In this document: positions 45,591 to 57,782 of the stretch, piece by piece
How positions within the stretch are numbered: position 1 is the first letter of the stretch
Layout of the letters: each line of letters begins with the position of its first letter
Assembly (NCBI GenBank): GCA_947650365.1
Contig: OX393552.1
Span: 18,502,351 to 18,566,350 of the forward strand
Origin: Chamaelirium japonicum
Taxonomy: Eukaryota > Streptophyta > Magnoliopsida > Liliales > Melanthiaceae
Direction of reading: 5' to 3'
Length of the DNA: 64,000 bases
Notes under the pieces: generated by a model
What the model was told of the DNA's origin: nothing
The model's input: the letters and a program-made list of their open reading frames with translations, nothing else
Database searches by the model: none
Made by a program: the position numbers and the translations under genes

Positions 45591-46204
45591 TGTGGGGGGA
45601 AATTTCTGAGCCGCCTTGATCAAGAATCCCACCCCACAGCCTTGATTGAATTGGATTGCTTGTAGAGTTAGAGATTAGGAAGTTGAGAAGGAGAGAGATG
45701 ACACATGGAGTTATTGTCGAAGTTTGGTCTTACGACCTACGTCTCCGGGCGAGAGGTGCCACCTGATCTTCACTATAATATGAATATAAAGGGTTGAGCG
45801 TTCTCTCGACAGGCCGAGAGAAGCTTTTTTACAGTGGGGGTTGCACGGAGCAACAAGAAAAGAAACTAGGAGGAGAGAAGTAAGCTCTTGCACTTGCTCT
45901 GGAGCTGGAATCCCTCTTCCTCTGATCGAATGACCAACCCCTCTTCCTGGATGCCTTGGGGGTCCTTTTATAGCGTAGGCACGCGCCCGATATGGCAGTG
46001 ATGACGTGGCGCTGGTGATGTGGCACTAGTTCTGGGCCTCCTTGCTGGGCCCTTATTGGGCCGTTGTTCGGGCCCAATAAGGGGGAGGGCTTGATCTGCG
46101 AGCCCCGTAGAGTGGGCCCATGAACCCGGGCGGGCTTACCCACTTGGGCCGTTGCGCGGGCCCATGCCGCTCTGATCCGGTCCGGTACAATTTTTGCACC
46201 CACA
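45591..46204 (-). mobile_element. Nested antisense solo LTR, 614 bp, TSD GACAT
   Basis: Target duplication GACAT is perfect (45586-45590 and 46205-46209), and removing the insert plus one repeat rejoins gag in frame (...GRH then LDDEA). On the minus strand it starts TGTGGGTGCAAAAATTG and ends AATTTCCCCCCACA, the same termini as the host LTRs, so it is a relative inserted head-on. TATAAAAG on the minus strand (45965-45972) is its promoter box. No internal region: typical LTR-LTR recombination product. Confidence 0.88.
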
Positions 46205-47514
46205 GACATCTGGATGATGAAGCCATTATGTTGGCTTTCCAGAATGCCCTCCGCTTCGATCTACACATCTACAACGACTTCATTCGCAATCCCCCTCCCT
46301 CTCTGGGTGCAATGTTTGATCGAATCCAGAGAGAGATTGAGGTGGAAGACGATCAAGTCGCTCGGAAAGGGCGAGAAACAAAGAGAAGGCCTACTGAGAG
46401 AGAAGCTCCAAAGTATGCTGCCAAAGCTCACAACGCTGAAGCAGTAGCCCCTCCAGCCAACAAACGATCAAAGAATGAAGGGCGTCGGTCTCCAACGAAG
46501 ACCACTTTCACCGAGTGGAATATGCCGGTCGAACAGATCCTCGATCGCATTCAACACGAGGAGTTCCTTCGAAGGCCCAATCCTCTCCAGCCAAACTCCA
46601 AGTTCACGGCCGACAAAACTATTTATTGCGATTTCCATCGAAGCCATGGCCATTCCACCGATCGGTGCTATCGGTTAAAGTTTCATCTCGAAGACTTGCT
46701 GATTGAAGGCCATCTCCATGAATTCACCAGAGAAGGACAAGATCAACGTCGATCCTCTGCAAAGGGGAAAGAGGTTTGTTGGATTCATCAGATCTCTTCC
46801 AACCCATCACCTCTCACCGTGAATGCCAATATCTTTGGCATTCATGGATCATTGCACAATCAATCAGTGACCGGGAAGGAAGTCGATCGGCAGATTAGGC
46901 GCATCTTCCATGTTCGATCTACTGCAAACAAAGAAGATACCTGGATCGAGAAGCCCATCGAAGGCCTTGCCTGGCCGTCCATCGTCTTCAACGACACTGA
47001 CCTTCAAGGAGTTCATACTCCACATCGAGACCCCCTGGTTTTGAAACTCATCATCGACGGAAGTACCGTCAATCGAATCCTCGTAGACACCGGGAGTTCT
47101 ATCGACATTATGTTCTCAGACTGCTTCAAACGTCTGGGACATAAATATCAAAGCCTTGACGTCGTTCCAACTGTGATCACTGGTTTCAACGGCAAACAAA
47201 GCATCATGGTGGGTGAGTCAAGATTCACCATCAACCTCAGCCAAGAGACTCGAGTCTCGGTGAGGTTTGCGATCGTCGAGGGAACGTCCAGCTACAACGC
47301 CATTCTCGGACGACCATTCCTCTACCAGATCAATGTCATCTCCTCTTCTTATCATCAACTACTCAAGTTTGCAACTGGAGAAGGCATCGTCTGCATTCGA
47401 GGCGATCAACAAGCTGGAAGGTCTTGTGAGGCTGCTGCGGCTAAGACAGATCGAAAGATCAACATTGCTCCTCCGAAGCGACCACAAGATGAAGCTGGTC
47501 CCTCTTCCAAATAG
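46205..47514 (+). pseudogene. gag-pol: gag C-terminal part and protease
   Basis: Continues the gag frame: LDDEAIMLAFQNALRFDLHI, a zinc-finger-like CDFHRSHGHSTDRC (about 46627-46668) and LIEGHLHEF. An aspartic protease with LVDTGSS follows (active Asp codon 47086-47088), then ILGRPFLYQI. Ends at TAG 47512-47514. The same frame continues beyond, so this stop is a lesion or readthrough point inside one gag-pol frame. Confidence 0.88.
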
Positions 47515-49368
47515 CAATTAAAGGAGATTCCGCTGACCGAACCTCCACCAATCGAATGGGAAGCATCACCTTCAATTGAAGAAATCATCTCAATCAACAT
47601 CGGCAGCGGAGATCTCCCTCGATAAACATTTATTGGTACCAGTCTTAGCGACGCAGAAGCGCAAGACATGGCATCCTTCCTCCAGTCCAATATTGACGTC
47701 TTCGCTTGGTGTTTCGAAGACATGCCTGGTATCAATCCAGATGACGCTTGTCACCGACTTGCAATCAAAGAAGAAGTGAAGCCTGTCAAGCAAAAGCCAC
47801 GCACCATCCGACCAGAGCTGCAAATTGCCGTTCAAGAAGAAATCACCAAGCTACTTGCAGCAGGCTTCATCCGTGAAGTAGAGTATCCTACCTGGATCTC
47901 TAACATGGTTGCTGTTCCAAAGAAGAACGGGAAGGTCAGAGTCTGCATCGACTTTACCAATCTCAACAAGGCTTGCCCCAAAGACCCATTCCCCATGCCA
48001 AGGATTGATAGACTCGTCGATGCCACTGCTGGCCACGAGCTATTGTCTTTCATGGATGGGTACTCTGGATATAATCAAATTCCGCTTTATCCGGATGATC
48101 AAGAGAAGACATGTTTTGTGACTAGCCGAGGTCTCTACTGCTACAATGTAATGCCATTCGGCCTCAAAAATGCTGGTTCTACCTATCAAAGGTTAGTCAC
48201 AAAAATATTCGAAGATCAGATCGGTCGCAACGTCGAAGTCTACGTCGATGATCTCCTCACCAAGAGCTCCACTAGAGGGAAGCATCTATTTGATCTGGCG
48301 GAAACCTTTCAAGTCCTTCGAGAGTATCGTATGAAGCTCAATCCGGCCAAGTGTGCTTTTGGAGTTCAATCGGGCAAATTTCTGGGTCACCTTGTGACCA
48401 GAAGAGGTATTGAGGCCAACCCCGACCAGATTCGAGCCATCCTCGACATGCCATCACCTACCAATCGGAAGGAAGTGCAACGTCTCACTGGAAGACTTGC
48501 CGCTCTCAATCGATTCATCTCAAAGTCCTCAGACAAGTGCAAGCCTCTTTTCGACAAGCTGCGAAAGGCAGATACGTGGGGATGGAGTCCTGTTTGTGAA
48601 GAAGCTTTCCAAGGCATCAAGAAATATCTGGTGCAAGCTCCTATTCTGATTGCTCCACTTCCAAAAGAAGACTTGTGGCTCTATCTCGCCGTGACCGATC
48701 AAGCAATCAGTGCAGTCCTAGTCAGTAGAAGAGATGGCATCGAACATCCAGTCTATTACATAAGCCATACTCTTCTTCCAGCTGAGACTCGCTATTCAAA
48801 AACTGAGAAGGTCATTCTGGCTTTACTCACTGCATCACGTCGCCTTCAACCTTACTTCGTCTCCCACCAGATCACTGTCATTTCAGAACACCCACTCAAA
48901 GATATCGTTGACAAAGCTGGTCGAGCTGGTCGAATGACCAAATGGGTGATCGAAATGAGTGCCTTGGGGATTCAGTTCGATTCTCGCACTTCCATCAAAG
49001 GTCAAGCTGTTGCTGATTTTCTAGCTGACTTTCCAGTTGAAGACCCCATCACTTGGGAAGAAGATGTCGACATGCGCTTGGAAGATGAGGATAATCCTCC
49101 AATCAATCATGCAACAAAAATTGGTCCAAGTCTCGAAGCTATTGCTGCAATTCCTCCATGGAAGCTTTACACTGATGGAGCTTCAAGTGCGATCGGTTCG
49201 GGAACTGGGATAGTCTTGGTATCCCCTGAACTCGATCATCTCCAGAAGGCCACTCTCCTCGGATTCACTGCCACCAACAACGAAGCCGAATACGAAGCAC
49301 TCATTTCTGGACTTGAAATGGCGAAATCCCTGGGGGTAGATCGAATCATTGTCTATAGCGACTCCTAG
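47515..49368 (+). pseudogene. pol: Reverse transcriptase and RNase H
   Basis: Same frame as the protease. TAA at 47623-47625 interrupts the start; from 47668 it is open. Reverse transcriptase motifs: VAVPKKNGKVRVCIDF, FMDGYSGYNQI, MPFGLKNAGSTYQ and the catalytic YVDD at 48241-48252. RNase H follows with LYTDGASS (near 49170), NNEAEYEAL and IVYSDS. TAG at 49366-49368 falls right after the catalytic YSDS, where relatives have Gln. The domain order and all catalytic residues remain; only stops block expression. Confidence 0.92.
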
Positions 49369-50925
49369 TTGATCATAAGGCAAATCAATGGAGAGTATAC
49401 AGCTCGAGAAGAAAGAATGCAACTCTATTTGGCCTTAGTACGACATCTTCAACAGCGTTTTACTAATGCCAAATTCATTCAAATCCCAAGAGCAGAGAAC
49501 CGAGAAGCAGATGCCTTAGCCAATGCTGCCTCAGTTCTTAGAGACTCACTCGGAGGAAGGCAGATACAGATTGATTATCAAGAAGTGCCCAAGACCATCC
49601 CCGATCAACAGATCCTTGCTACTACAAAGAGATCTGGGGGTGGAGATCAACTGGCATTGAACCTCACTACTACAAGTGAGCCTGAAGACTGGAGACGATC
49701 AATCTTTGATTTCTTCAAGCATGGCAAAATGCCGGAAGATCCAAATCAAGCCCGAAGACTTCAAAGGAAGCTCCCCTGCTACACTATTCAAGGAGAAGAT
49801 CTATATTTCAAATCTCATAACGGGATATTGCTCAAGTGCCTTGGCCCAGAGCAAGCAAAAGCAATCCTGATTGATATCCACTCTGGAGCTTGTGGAAATC
49901 ATTCAGGAGGAAGATCTCTTGAAGCCAAGACAAAGTTACAAGGTTACTATTGGCCAACGATGGCAAGGGATGCTCAGCAAGTTGTTCAGAGATGCGAGCC
50001 ATGCCAACGACACGCTCGAGCTATCCATCTTCCTGTAGATGAGCTTCATCAACTATCAAGTCCATGGCCTTTCCATCAGTGGGGGTTGGACTTCTTGGGT
50101 CCTTTCCCACCAACTCCAAGCAAGAAGAAGTATCTACTGCTGGCCACAGATTACTTCACCAAATGGGTTGAAGTTGTGCCACTCTTCCGAGAGACTGACG
50201 ACGAAGTGATCAAATTTATTCGGCACAACATCTTCTCAAGGTTCGGTACACCTCAAGTTCTTGTTGCTGACAATGGAGCTCAATTTGACTCCGACAAGTT
50301 CCGAGAGTTCTGTCTGAACAACGGTATCAAGCTATTCTATTCAACTCCAAGATATCCTCAATGCAATGGTCAAGCTGAAGCATCAAATAGAGCTATTCTT
50401 GGCATACTCAAGAAGAAACTCAACGACAAGAAAGGATTATGGGAACAAGTCCTATCAGAAGTTCTTTGGGGGTATCGCACAACTCCGAGAAGATCAACAG
50501 GGTTCTCACCCTTTCGTCTAACATATGGATCGGAAGCAGTACTCCCAACAGAAAACATATCAAATACTCTAAAGACCAGGGCAATTGAAGAAGGAATCAA
50601 TGAAGAGCTTCGGATCAATGATCTAGACTTCTCTGAAGAACTACGAGACCAAGCTTCCCTTCGTGTGGCTAAGTACCAACAAAAGATCAAACGAACCTAC
50701 GACGAGAAAGTCTACAAGAGACAGTTCCCAGTGGGCAGTCTAGTTCTCAGAGCAGTTTTTTACAACACCAAAGAACACAGCAGTGGGAAGCTTGCTCCCA
50801 ACTGGGAAGGTCCATATATTGTCGAATCAGTTGGAGGCAAAGGCTCCTATCGACTGATCTCAGTAGAAGGAGATAGATTGCCACGAGCTTGGAATTCTAG
50901 ACACCTCAAACTGTTCTATCCATGA
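49369..50925 (+). pseudogene. pol: Integrase
   Basis: Continues in frame from the RNase H end (QINGEYTAREER). Zinc-binding HHCC region with GACGNHSGG and CEPCQRH. The catalytic triad is intact: Asp at 50089 (WGLDFLGPF), Asp at 50269 (VADNGAQFDS), Glu at 50377 (NGQAEASNRA), giving 35 residues between the last two (DD35E). The C end GPYIVESVGGKGSYRL and HLKLFYP has no chromodomain, unlike chromoviruses. Stop TGA at 50923. This segment is open throughout. Confidence 0.93.
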
Positions 50926-51454
50926 TGTAAATTCCATGATAAATAAAGTTCTCTTTCAAGTGTTCAAATGTGCAAGTGTTCAGCTTTTCAATTCAAGTTC
51001 TGAAGCAGTTTCAAATTATCCACATTCAAGTTACCAAGTCTTTTAACAAGTTTGGGTGTTAGAGTTGCGACTCAACCCCTTACTGGCAAATGTTGAACTG
51101 ACCTTCAAATTTCAATATTCAATTTCAATCAATTTCGATATCGTCTAACAGGTTTGGGTGCTTGAGTTGCGACTCAACCCCTCACATTCAAATGTTACAC
51201 GAATTCAAGTTCAATTTTCAAGTTACAATAAGTTTGGGTAATCGAGTTGCGACTCGACCCCTTACATTCAAAAGATTGTATATATTTCAATACTATCCAG
51301 AACATGATATTCAAAGGCATTCAACTCAAGTGACATCCAACTTTCAAACACCAAAAAGATTTCTATTATTATCAAAATTTGCCAAGTACAATGTTGAGCT
51401 GCTACACATCAAAAGTTTACAAGTGTAAACAACAGAGAAAAAGGTAGAAATACA

Positions 51455-54249
51455 TCAGGGTTTGGCTACACTTGGAGCACGTGACTTCTCCCCTTCAGAT
51501 CCGCCACGAGCCTTGCTCGCAGCCGAAGCCTTGGAAGATCGGACACTGCTGACATGTGCCCTGAGTGCCTCTGCCGCTTTCTCGGCCGTTTCCCTGTAAC
51601 TCTTGCATTCAGAGAGCGCATGCTCCAATTCCTTCTTGGAAGTCTCCTCTTTGGCAATAAAGGCAGTATGCTGAGCAGCAAGTTGTTCTTTCAACTCTTT
51701 ATTCTCGGCTGCGCGATCACATGACACGTTCTCAACCTTGATGATCCGATTCTTCAAGGATTCAAGTTCGTGACTCTGCGCCTCGCAACGGTCCCGCAAC
51801 CCCTTGCTCTCCTGCTTCTCTTTGCGAAGATCCTCGATCTTGGCCTTGAGGGAGTTCTTCTTTGAAGTCAAAAGTTCCCTCAGCTTATCCCTCTCCTCGT
51901 GGGCAGCTTCCAGTTCAGCTTTCAAACGGGATACCTCAGATGCGGCCTCCCGTTCTCCTGCCTTCCTGGAGAGACTGCTTGTGATTCTCAAAACTGCTGA
52001 GCTCTGCAGATGAATAAAAAGTTAGAATTATTCCGAAGATACAATTCGAATAAGTGGATCAATCAAATGCACATACCACTATATCTAGCCGATCGAAAGC
52101 TTCTTCAAAAGTAACTTCCGGAAGATTGCAAAGCTTCCGGATCACGCTAGTAGGGTGGTTGATATCAACATCACCCAAACTCTTTATCTTGTGAGTCGAG
52201 ACAACAGGCGTACCTGCAATCGACACAAGAGTTCAAAGTGTTAGAATATATTCAAGCTTCAAAAACAAGGCAATCAAGGCAAGTTAGAACAGATACCTGA
52301 AGCCTCGATCTGAGGAGCCTTTCCCTTCCCACGGTCGGAGCTCTTACCCTTGGGGGTCGACTTCTCCTTGATAGGGGTTGGCTCTGGCAGGGGTTGGGGA
52401 GTAGCATCACCCACCCGACTTCCTATCTCCAATTGAGCGGGAGAGGGAACATCTCGAGGAGGTGAGGCTCCCCCTTCATCTCCGTGCACACTCGAATTGT
52501 CGAGCCCTGCCACCATAGCAGCTACCTCCTCAGCCAGAGATCGTGAAGGGGGTGGGGGTTGTTCAACCTCCACTCCCCCACTTGTAGTCGCCCCTTCGAG
52601 ACGAGGAACCTCGGGAGGTATCTGATCGAGGGGTGTAGGGTTGCTTCCAACCCCACCACTCCCCGATATCTTGATCTTGAAGCGCAGTGGGTTTTTCTTT
52701 TACAACTCCCCAAAGTGATAAGTAGGAATCACTTTAGGGCCATCGCCCGTTGCATCCATAACCCCCTCCATCTTGCGAGCCTTAGCCTCGTTTATGAGGA
52801 TCGGCTGCGAGTCCTCCTTTTCAGCACCACCAGTGGGGGTGGGAGGAATTTCTTCCTCGCCACCCCCATGTCCTTGACCACCATCAGTGGGGGTGGGAGG
52901 AATTTCTTCCTCACCACCCCCATCTTCATCATCCTCCTCGTCTCCATCTCCTCCCTTATCACTGCCAGTGCTATCATCATCATCGCCGCCCTCATCTTCT
53001 TCGCCTCCACCTTCCTCCTTTCTCTCTATTTGCTCTTCTTTATCTTCCTCTTTCTTTTTCTCCTCATCCTCTATCTGCTTGATGGGGATTTTTCTCTTCT
53101 TCTTCGCCGGGCCCCTCTGTATCACCAATTTCTCCTCCGAGGGCAAGCTGCACCTAGCTCCATAAGCCTTCTTCTCAAATCGAAGTTTTCTAACGATTTT
53201 GCCTGACTGAGGGTCCTCTTCATAGTCCGAGTAGATGGCCTCGTTGTCTTCATAGCGGAGCTTCGATCGGTAGAGGAGGTTGGCATTGCCATGTCGGACC
53301 GGGCAATTCGAGAATTGCTTCTATGACCGCGTCCCGCATGTCAACTCCAGGAAGAGTTTGTCAAGGGCCCCTACTCGCTCTGAAGGCCACGAGAGAGCTC
53401 CTCCTGTGCTGTACATGTCCACCTCTTCATGCACCTTGTACCGAGGAACCTCAGGAACAGACATAGGAGTCCAGGCACCAGACACCGATAACGGCCAGTC
53501 CGTGTAGAGTTTGTCGGAGCCGATGGTGTCGATGATCGGGCGCAGGGCAGAGACACCCGTCAGATTGAAGAATGGGCTGTCCTTCCTCCAGGCCCATCGG
53601 TAATGATAAAAAAAATATCCCAGCTCGATCCTGGCATCTTCGCCTTCAGGGAGGCTAGAATAGCATTCCCTGAGCTCCTTCTGGAAGTCCGACTCTACGC
53701 GGCAGAAGGCGTAGATAATCCTCCAGGCGTTCCCCGAAACCTGCCCAGGGCATAGACCGGAGGTGTTCTGCAACCTCGCGGCGAAGGGAGGCAATGGAAG
53801 GCGCAGTCCACAGTTGAGTTGGCCGATCGTGATGATGGTTCCCATCACTTGCTCCTTGCTCGCGTACAAGACAAAGATTGTCCGCCTGTCGATACCGAAA
53901 GCTGATAGAACTCCCGGAAGCGCTGGCCGGACCTTCCCCTCAGTAAAACATGCCAGCAAACTCTGCAGCTTCTCCCTCTTCACGTCTGTGAGCTTGCCCC
54001 CAATGTTGTATCCAAACTCTGGTTCCGCAGACAGAGGCAGCTGCGGGCAGAGAACAAATCGCGCTTTGGGGATATGCTCCGGACGGGAGGGTGCAGAAGC
54101 GAACCCCACGCCTTGGTGCCTCTTGCCCAGTTGGCCAAGCTCGATCAACTCAGCCTTGCCTTTGCCTCGGCCCTTCGGAGCAGAAGAGACTTCGACAACT
54201 TCCTCTTGGAAGGAACTGCACCCTTCTTCGAACTACCAGAAGAAGCCAT
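51455..54249 (-). pseudogene. Antisense ORF of the retrotransposon, 3+ exons, broken
   Basis: On the strand opposite gag-pol. A start MASSGSSKKGAVPSKRK at 54249 is followed by a frameshift near 54200. From 54148 the frame reads 275 codons (ARFVLCPQLPL, SLLACFTEGKVRPALPG, SGNAWRIIYAFCRVESDFQ, YHYRWAWRKDSPFFNL), then TAG at 53321, an acidic E/D/G-rich middle, TAA at 52700, a proline-rich part, and two introns: 52214-52296 and 52004-52076 (both GT-AG, phases consistent). The last exon (52003-51455) is a predicted coiled coil (EVSRLKAELEAAHEERDKL). Antisense ORFs here are known from Tat-group elements; their function is not established. The segments stay in one frame across both stops, so it was coding until recently. 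Confidence 0.75.
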
Positions 54250-54479
54250 TTGACCGATCAAGAGGAAATGAAGAAAGAGAGATTGGAAGCAAAGGCTCTG
54301 GACTTTGAAAAATTTTGAAAGCGTGAGGCGAAAATGACAGCGAGAAAAAAACTAATATACCCAGGGTAAACCGACGCACAAATCGAGAAAACACATGTCT
54401 TCACCATATCAAATCGCGTGTTTTTGTAGGTACACGTGACATCCATTAGTAGCAAGCGCAAAACCAGGCGAACAGTCAG

Positions 54480-54698
54480 GACCAGACGAAGCGTCAGACC
54501 ACCGGTCCAGGCAAGCCACCGGTCCAACCAAACTACCGGTCCGAGTGAACCGGACCGCCGGTTCAAAACCGCATTCGGGCAAACCGAAGATTTAAAAATA
54601 GAAAAAATCGAACTCCATCAATATTCAAGACTCTGCCAAAGATCAAAGGAGAAGAACAAGCTATACCACTCCCTCAAAAGTACAGGTTCAAGACTTTA
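54480..54698 (+). other. Spacer between antisense ORF and array
   Basis: Contains several CCACCGGTCCAG / ACCGGTCCGAG motifs (54495-54560), a possible worn-down precursor of the array motif or promoter of the antisense ORF. No coding evidence. Confidence 0.4.
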
Positions 54699-56810
54699 AC
54701 CTTGACCGGCTGATTTTAACCGATCGGTCAAACTTGACCGATCGGTCAAAATCAACCGATCGGTCGATTTTCTACTGGATCTGGCAAAAAACTAAGGTTT
54801 TTTGCTGATCACCTAAACCTTGACCGGCTGATTTTAACCGATCGGTCAAACTTGACCGATCGGTCAAAATCAACCGATCGATCGATTTTCTACTGAATCT
54901 GGCAAAAAAACTAAGGTTTTTTGCCGATCACCTAAACCTTGACCGGCTGATTTTAACCGATCGGTCAAACTTGACCGATCGATCAAAATCAACCGATCGG
55001 TCGATTTTCTACTGGATCTGGCAAAAAACTAAGGTTTTTTGCCGATCACCTAACCCTTGACCGGCTGATTTTAACCGATCGGTCAAACTTGACCGATCGG
55101 TCAAAATCAACCGATCGGTCGATTTTCTACTGGATCTGGCAAAAAACTAAGGTTTTTTGCCGATCACCTAAACCTTAACCGGCTGATTTTAACCGATCGG
55201 TCAAACTTGACCGATCGGTCAAAATCAACCGATCGGTCGATTTTCTACTAGATCTGGCAAAAAACTAAGGTTTTTTGCCGATCACCTAAACCTTGACCGG
55301 CTGATTTTAACCGATCGGTCAAAATCAACCGATCGGTCGATTTTCTACTGGATCTGGCAAAAAAACTAAGGTTTTTTGCCGATCACCTAAACCTTGACCG
55401 GCTGATTTTAACCGATCGGTCAAACTTGACCGATCGGTCAAAATCAACCGATCGGTCAAAATCAACCGATCGGTCGATTTTCTACTAGATCTGGCAAAAA
55501 ACTAAGGTTTTTTGCCGATCAAATGAACCTTGACCGGCTGATTTTAACCGATCGGTCAAACTTGACCGATCGGTCAAAATCAACCGATCGGTCGATTTTC
55601 TACTGGATCTGGCAAAAAACTAAGGTTTTTTGCCTATCACCTAACCCTTGACCGGCTGATTTTAACCGATCGGTCAAACTTGACCGATCGGTCAAAATCA
55701 ACCGATCGGTCGATTTTCTACTGGATCTGGCAAAAAACTAAGGTTTTTTGCCGATCACCTAAACCTTGACCGGCTGATTTTAACCGATCGGTCAAACTTG
55801 ACCGATCGGTCAAAATCAACCGATCGGTCGATTTTCTACTGGATCTGGCAAAAAACTAAGGTTTTTTGCCGATCACCTAAACCTTGACCGGCTGATTTTA
55901 ACCGATCGGTCAAACTTGACCGATCGGTCAAAATCAACCGATCGGTCGATTTTCTACTGGATCTGGCAAAAAAACTAAGGTTTTTTGCCGATTACCTAAA
56001 CCTTGACCGGCTGATTTTAACCGATCGGTCAAACTTGACCGATCGGTCAAAATCAACCGGTCGGTCGATTTTCTACTGGATCTGGCAAAAAACTAAGGTT
56101 TTTTGCCGATCAAATGAACCTTGACCGGCTGATTTTAACCGATCGGTCAAAATCAACCGATCGGTCGATTTTCTACTAGATCTGGCAAAAACCTTGTGTT
56201 TTTGCCGATCACCCGAACCTTGACCGGCTGATTTTAGCCGATCGGTCAAACTTGACCGGTAGGTCAAAATCAGCCGATCGGTCAAATTTCTACTAGATCT
56301 GGCAAAAACCTTGTGTTTTTGCCGATCACCCGAACCTTGACCGGCTGATTTTAGCCGATCGGTCAAACTTGACCGATCGGTCAAAATCAGCCGATCGGTC
56401 AAATTTCTACTAGATCTGGCAAAAACCTTGTGTTTTTGCCGATCACCCGAACCTTGACCGGCTGATTTTAGCCGATCGGTCAAACTTGACCGATCGGTCA
56501 AAATCAGCCGATCGGTCAAATTTCTACTAGATCTGGCAAAAATCTTGTGTTTTTGCCGATCACCCAAACCTTGACCTGCTGATTTTAGCCGATCGGTCAA
56601 ACTTGACCGATCGGTCAAAATCAACCGATCGGTCAATTTTCTACTGGATCGGCCAAAAAACTCTGTTTTTTGACCGATCACTCCAACCTTGACCAGTTGA
56701 ATTCGACCGATCGGTCAAATTTGACCGATCGGTCAATCTTGACCGATCAGTCAAAATTAACCGATCGGTCAATTTTGACCGATCAGTCAAAATTGACCGA
56801 TCAGTCTATT
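54699..56810 (+). repeat. 118-bp tandem array with 16-bp palindromes, ~17 units
   Basis: The motif CCTTGACCGGCTGATTTTA recurs from 54700 about every 118 bp. Each unit holds up to three ACCGATCGGT cores, often as TTGACCGATCGGTCAA, a perfect palindrome. From about 56170 a variant type appears (TTTTAGCCGATCGG, CCTTGTGTTTTTGCC). Some units lack one palindrome block (55300, 56130) and one has an extra (55440). After 56690 only short palindromic modules remain. The minus-strand frame at 56073-56681 is a by-product. Confidence 0.95.
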
Positions 56811-56910
56811 CTTTCACTAACATTCGACATGCTTCTTCGTGCCTTTTGCGACAGGGAGTTGCTGTTTTTTGCACCAAATCCAAGCCAGCCAGAACGAGCT
56901 CTAGCTAACT

Positions 56911-56923
56911 TGGAGGGGGTAAC
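56911..56923 (+). other. Polypurine tract
   Basis: TGGAGGGGGTAAC directly before the 3' LTR. Confidence 0.7.
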
Positions 56924-57782
56924 TGTGGGTGCAAATTTTGGCAGAAGTTTACCAACTATTGCGGGACCCACCGGCCCTGCCTGGTGGGCCCACGAGGACC
57001 ACCGCGGGACCCACCGACCCTGCCCGGTGGGCCCACGAGGACCACCGCGGGACCCACCGGCCTTGCCTGGTGGGCCCACGAGGATCACCACGGGACCCAC
57101 CGACCCTGCCTGGTGGGCCTACGAGGACCACCGCAGGACCCACCGACCCTGCCTGGTGGGCCCACGAGGACCACCGCGGGACCCACCGACCCTGCCTGGT
57201 GGGCCTACGAGGACCACCGCGGGACCCACCGGCCCTGCCTGGTGGGACCAAGGGCCTGTGGAATCCCCCAGAAGACGGTAGCGGGGCCCGCCAGCTTTAC
57301 CTGGAGGATCCCCAGATGCTGCAGCAGAAACCGCCATTTACCACCAGAGAAACCTATAAATAGCAGAGCCTTCGAATGTAAAGGGATCGGATTTTCAAAA
57401 CCTGAAACTCCAGAACTCAAAACCAGAGCTCTGAAAACAGATCAGGGCCATCATCTGATATCTGTCTCAGAAACCTCTATCTCCTCTTACCCTCTACCTC
57501 ACCTTGATCTTCTTCTTGTCTTTGAACAAGTCGAAGAAACTTCAGTGGTACTCGGCCTGTCGAGATCACTTCGATAAGTGTTAGTGAATTCGGGTTGCTC
57601 CCTATAGCACGGAGACGTAGGCTTCGGCTGAACTCCGAGATCACATCTCTCGTGACAACTCTCTGATTGCATTTTGTGAGCTCCAACTCCAACCGATAGA
57701 TCGAGCAACGCTCTCTTCGACTTCGACTTCAACTGACTGGTGAGGCGAGGTCTTCGGGTCGGCACGAAGATTTTCCCCCACA
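56924..57782 (+). repeat. 3' LTR (859 bp)
   Basis: Same ends as the 5' LTR, with seven 43-bp units (56956-57250) and TATA at 57355-57362. Followed by TGCGC, the right target duplication. Confidence 0.92.

Larger units (their letters stand above)
43274..57782 (+). mobile_element. Tat-like Ty3/gypsy retrotransposon, 14.5 kb, defective
   Basis: LTRs 43274-44261 and 56924-57782 share TGTGGGTGCAAATTTTGG starts and TTTTCCCCCACA ends. Flanks are TGCGT and TGCGC, a 5-bp target duplication with one change. Internal order: primer site, gag, protease, reverse transcriptase, RNase H, integrase without chromodomain, a spliced antisense ORF, a 118-bp array, polypurine tract, 3' LTR. An antisense ORF and repeats downstream of integrase point to the Tat group. 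Outside the U3 array I count four differences between the LTRs in about 535 bp, so insertion is recent, yet gag-pol and the antisense ORF are broken. Confidence 0.92.

Noticed and set aside
56073..56681. 202-codon repeat protein (SSLTDRLKSAGQ type) on the minus strand
   Set aside because: Exact consequence of the 118-bp array; the frame shifts with unit deletions and no homologue is recognised.
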